NCBI GenBank assembly: GCA_947461915.1
Contig: CANHNG010000007.1
Coordinates: 1 to 16,512 of the forward strand
Length of the DNA stretch: 16,512 nucleotides
From: Flavobacteriaceae bacterium
GTDB lineage: Bacteria > Bacteroidota > Bacteroidia > Flavobacteriales > Flavobacteriaceae
Direction of reading: 5' to 3'
Below the pieces are notes generated by a model, which saw only the letters and a program-made list of their open reading frames with translations, made no database searches and was not told the origin of the DNA. How positions within the stretch are numbered: the first letter of the stretch is position 1; each line of letters begins with the position of its first letter. The position numbers and the translations under genes are program-made. Below are positions 14,802 through 16,512 of the stretch, one piece after another.

Positions 14802-16512
14802 TTGAAATCATTTCAGAAAAATATCGTTTACCTACTTGTTTTATTTGCTTCATTGAAACAATATAGCCAAAACAATTCCCATCTTGTGGTAGAAGTAAAT
14901 ACAACAAAAAAAACGCTGGTCGTCCAACATGAAATTGTTTTTTTTAATCAGTCACAAGACACTTTAACTTCTTTAGTTTTGAATGATTGGAACAATGCCT
15001 ATTCCTCAAAAACGACCCCTCTAGCGAAAAGATTTTCTGACGAATTTTACAGAGGCTTTCATCTGGCCAAAGAGGAAGAACGCGGAAGTACCACTATTTT
15101 AGGAATAACGGACAGCGATAAATTACCTTTTGTCTGGAAAAGAACCGAAAAGAATCCTGATTTGATAGTCGTTGATTTTAAGAGGAAATTAGCCCCTAAT
15201 GAAAAAATCACTTTACACCTATCCTATATCGTAAAGGTTCCAAGCAATAAATTTACGAAGTATGGTTATGGTGATAATGACCGAATGAACCTAAAAAACT
15301 GGTTTCTTACTCCTTCTCGCTATGAAAATCATGCCTTTGTTACCTATAACAACAACAATTTGGATGATATTGCCAATGGGGCTTGCGATTTTGATATTGA
15401 ACTGAAGATTCCTAAAAACATTGAGGTTACCTCTGATTTAAATACCATCAAAAAATCTCAAACAGAAAATTATTGTATTCATGAATTGTCCGGAAAAAAC
15501 AGAACCGATTTCAGCCTTTTCTTGGAGACTAAATCCAGTTTTTACAGTTACAAAAACGGTTCAATCGAAGTTGTTACCAATATAAAAGACAGCAAACTGG
15601 ATGACATTCAAAAAGCAATTATAGTGGATCGGGTCGTGAGTTTTGCCAACGATTTTATAGGCAAATATCCCCATGAAAAAATAACTGTTTCAGAAGCCGA
15701 CTATGAACGAAATCCTTTTTATGGCTTAAACCAATTGCCTTCATTCATCAGACCATTTTCGGATGAATTTATTTTTGAAATTAAATTCCTAAAAACTTAT
15801 TTGAATAATTATATCAAAAGCAGTTTGAAGCTAGATCCCCGAAAAGACAATTGGATTTATGATGGAATCCAAATATATACGATGATGAAATATATTGAAG
15901 AAAACTACCCAGAAAGCAAGATGTTGGGCAGGATTGCCAATATTCGATTATTGAAAAGTTATAATATATCCCATTTGGGATTTAACGAGCAATACAATTA
16001 TTTTTATACACTAATGGCCCGGAAAAATTTAGACCAACCACTTGGCAATCCTAAAAACACTTTAATAAAATTCAATGAACAAATTGCGAGTAAGTACCGG
16101 GCAGGTTTAAGTTTTCGATATTTAGATGATTATATAGGACAACAAACAATCCCAAAGAGCATTCACAAATTTTACGAAAATTATAAAGGAAAGCAAGTTC
16201 AAAGATTGGATTTTGAAACTATCATTAAAGAGAATTCAAATAAAGATATTAGTTGGTTTTTCAAAACAATTATCGATTCCAGAGACATTGTTGACTATAA
16301 GTTTTCTAAGGTATCAAAAACGAAAGATAGTATCACTTTTTCTATAAATAATAGAACTCGAGTTATCGTTCCAATCCCAATTTATGGTGTTAAAAATGAT
16401 GAAATTGTATTTAAGAAATGGATTGATTCTAAAAACATGGATAGTATTTATACAATTGACAGAAAAAATGCTGACAAGATTGTTTTGAATTATAAAAATG
16501 AAGTTCCAGAAA
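14802..16512 (+). CDS. Secreted M1-aminopeptidase-like (gluzincin fold) protein without HEXXH, 3' end outside window
   Basis: The frame is open from the stop at 14784 to the window end. No early ATG exists; TTG at 14802 gives an ideal signal peptide: KSFQKN, hydrophobic IVYLLVLFASL, then the polar QYSQNN. This supports a TTG start and export. About 570 residues are visible. The N-terminal ~250 residues form a beta-rich domain like that of M1 aminopeptidases, and NPFYGLNQLP (304-313) sits where these enzymes have the GxMEN loop. The zinc site is degenerate: FEIKF (325-329) lies where HEXXH is expected, and WIYDGIQIY (351-359) resembles the WLxEGFAxY segment with the third ligand changed to Asp. 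Hence it is probably not a zinc peptidase; it may be a scaffold or binding protein of the periplasm or surface. It follows the LOG-family gene by 57 bp. Confidence 0.75.
   Translation, partial: MKSFQKNIVYLLVLFASLKQYSQNNSHLVVEVNTTKKTLVVQHEIVFFNQSQDTLTSLVLNDWNNAYSSKTTPLAKRFSDEFYRGFHLAKEEERGSTTILGITDSDKLPFVWKRTEKNPDLIVVDFKRKLAPNEKITLHLSYIVKVPSNKFTKYGYGDNDRMNLKNWFLTPSRYENHAFVTYNNNNLDDIANGACDFDIELKIPKNIEVTSDLNTIKKSQTENYCIHELSGKNRTDFSLFLETKSSFYSYKNGSIEVVTNIKDSKLDDIQKAIIVDRVVSFANDFIGKYPHEKITVSEADYERNPFYGLNQLPSFIRPFSDEFIFEIKFLKTYLNNYIKSSLKLDPRKDNWIYDGIQIYTMMKYIEENYPESKMLGRIANIRLLKSYNISHLGFNEQYNYFYTLMARKNLDQPLGNPKNTLIKFNEQIASKYRAGLSFRYLDDYIGQQTIPKSIHKFYENYKGKQVQRLDFETIIKENSNKDISWFFKTIIDSRDIVDYKFSKVSKTKDSITFSINNRTRVIVPIPIYGVKNDEIVFKKWIDSKNMDSIYTIDRKNADKIVLNYKNEVPE

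Noticed and set aside
1..16512. CRISPR array, mobile element, phage or defence island
   Set aside because: No regularly spaced direct repeats, transposase or integrase motifs, tRNA-associated boundaries or defence-type domain combinations are visible; gene content is largely core metabolism and repair.

Overview
The window looks like chromosomal, largely core sequence from a Bacteroidota bacterium, most likely Flavobacterium or a close relative. The clues are: AT-rich DNA with very AT-rich spacers; promoter-like TAnnTTTG boxes in several spacers and little Shine-Dalgarno signal; a BatA-type protein beside a dihydroorotase-like protein; two complete UvrA genes in tandem; and short palindromic intergenic repeats of the kind common in flavobacterial genomes. 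I assign the genus from the look of the proteins, not from a search. No phage, transposase, integrase, CRISPR array, tRNA or rRNA is visible.

Left block (2-3065, + strand): the C-terminal end of a membrane-anchored BatA-type protein, a dihydroorotase homologue whose metal site is destroyed, a three-helix membrane protein of the DUF4870/Tic20-like type, and a serine alpha/beta hydrolase. The first three are closely spaced and probably co-transcribed. The block ends in two inverted repeats facing a minus-strand pair: a PhnP-like metallo-beta-lactamase-fold hydrolase followed by a membrane-anchored coiled-coil protein of unknown function.

Middle block (4344-8316): a divergent promoter region leads right into a 486-residue conserved protein that I do not recognise. 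A strong hairpin separates it from a convergent Bcp-type peroxiredoxin. Next comes an endonuclease III lacking the four iron-sulfur cysteines. Its last codons form one arm of a bidirectional terminator. On the opposite strand lie a 47-codon small gene, with a hairpin right against its start codon, and an ECF sigma factor upstream of it. A 342-bp gene-free spacer carries the likely promoters of the sigma factor (-) and of the first uvrA (+).

Right block (8317-16512, + strand): two full-length but diverged uvrA paralogues, then a LOG/TIGR00730 nucleotide hydrolase-like gene (15 bp after uvrA), then the 5' part of a secreted M1-aminopeptidase-like protein. This last protein starts at TTG, runs off the window, and has lost the HEXXH zinc motif.

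Taken together, nth, the two uvrA genes, the ECF sigma factor and Bcp form a DNA-repair/oxidative-stress neighbourhood; co-regulation is only inferred. I found no convincing new multi-gene system. The most notable signals are recurring loss of metal sites (PyrC-like, Nth, UvrA zinc module 1, gluzincin-like protein), the small gene with its start-codon hairpin, and a palindrome family that occurs once inside a coding sequence and once as the 3' end of another.
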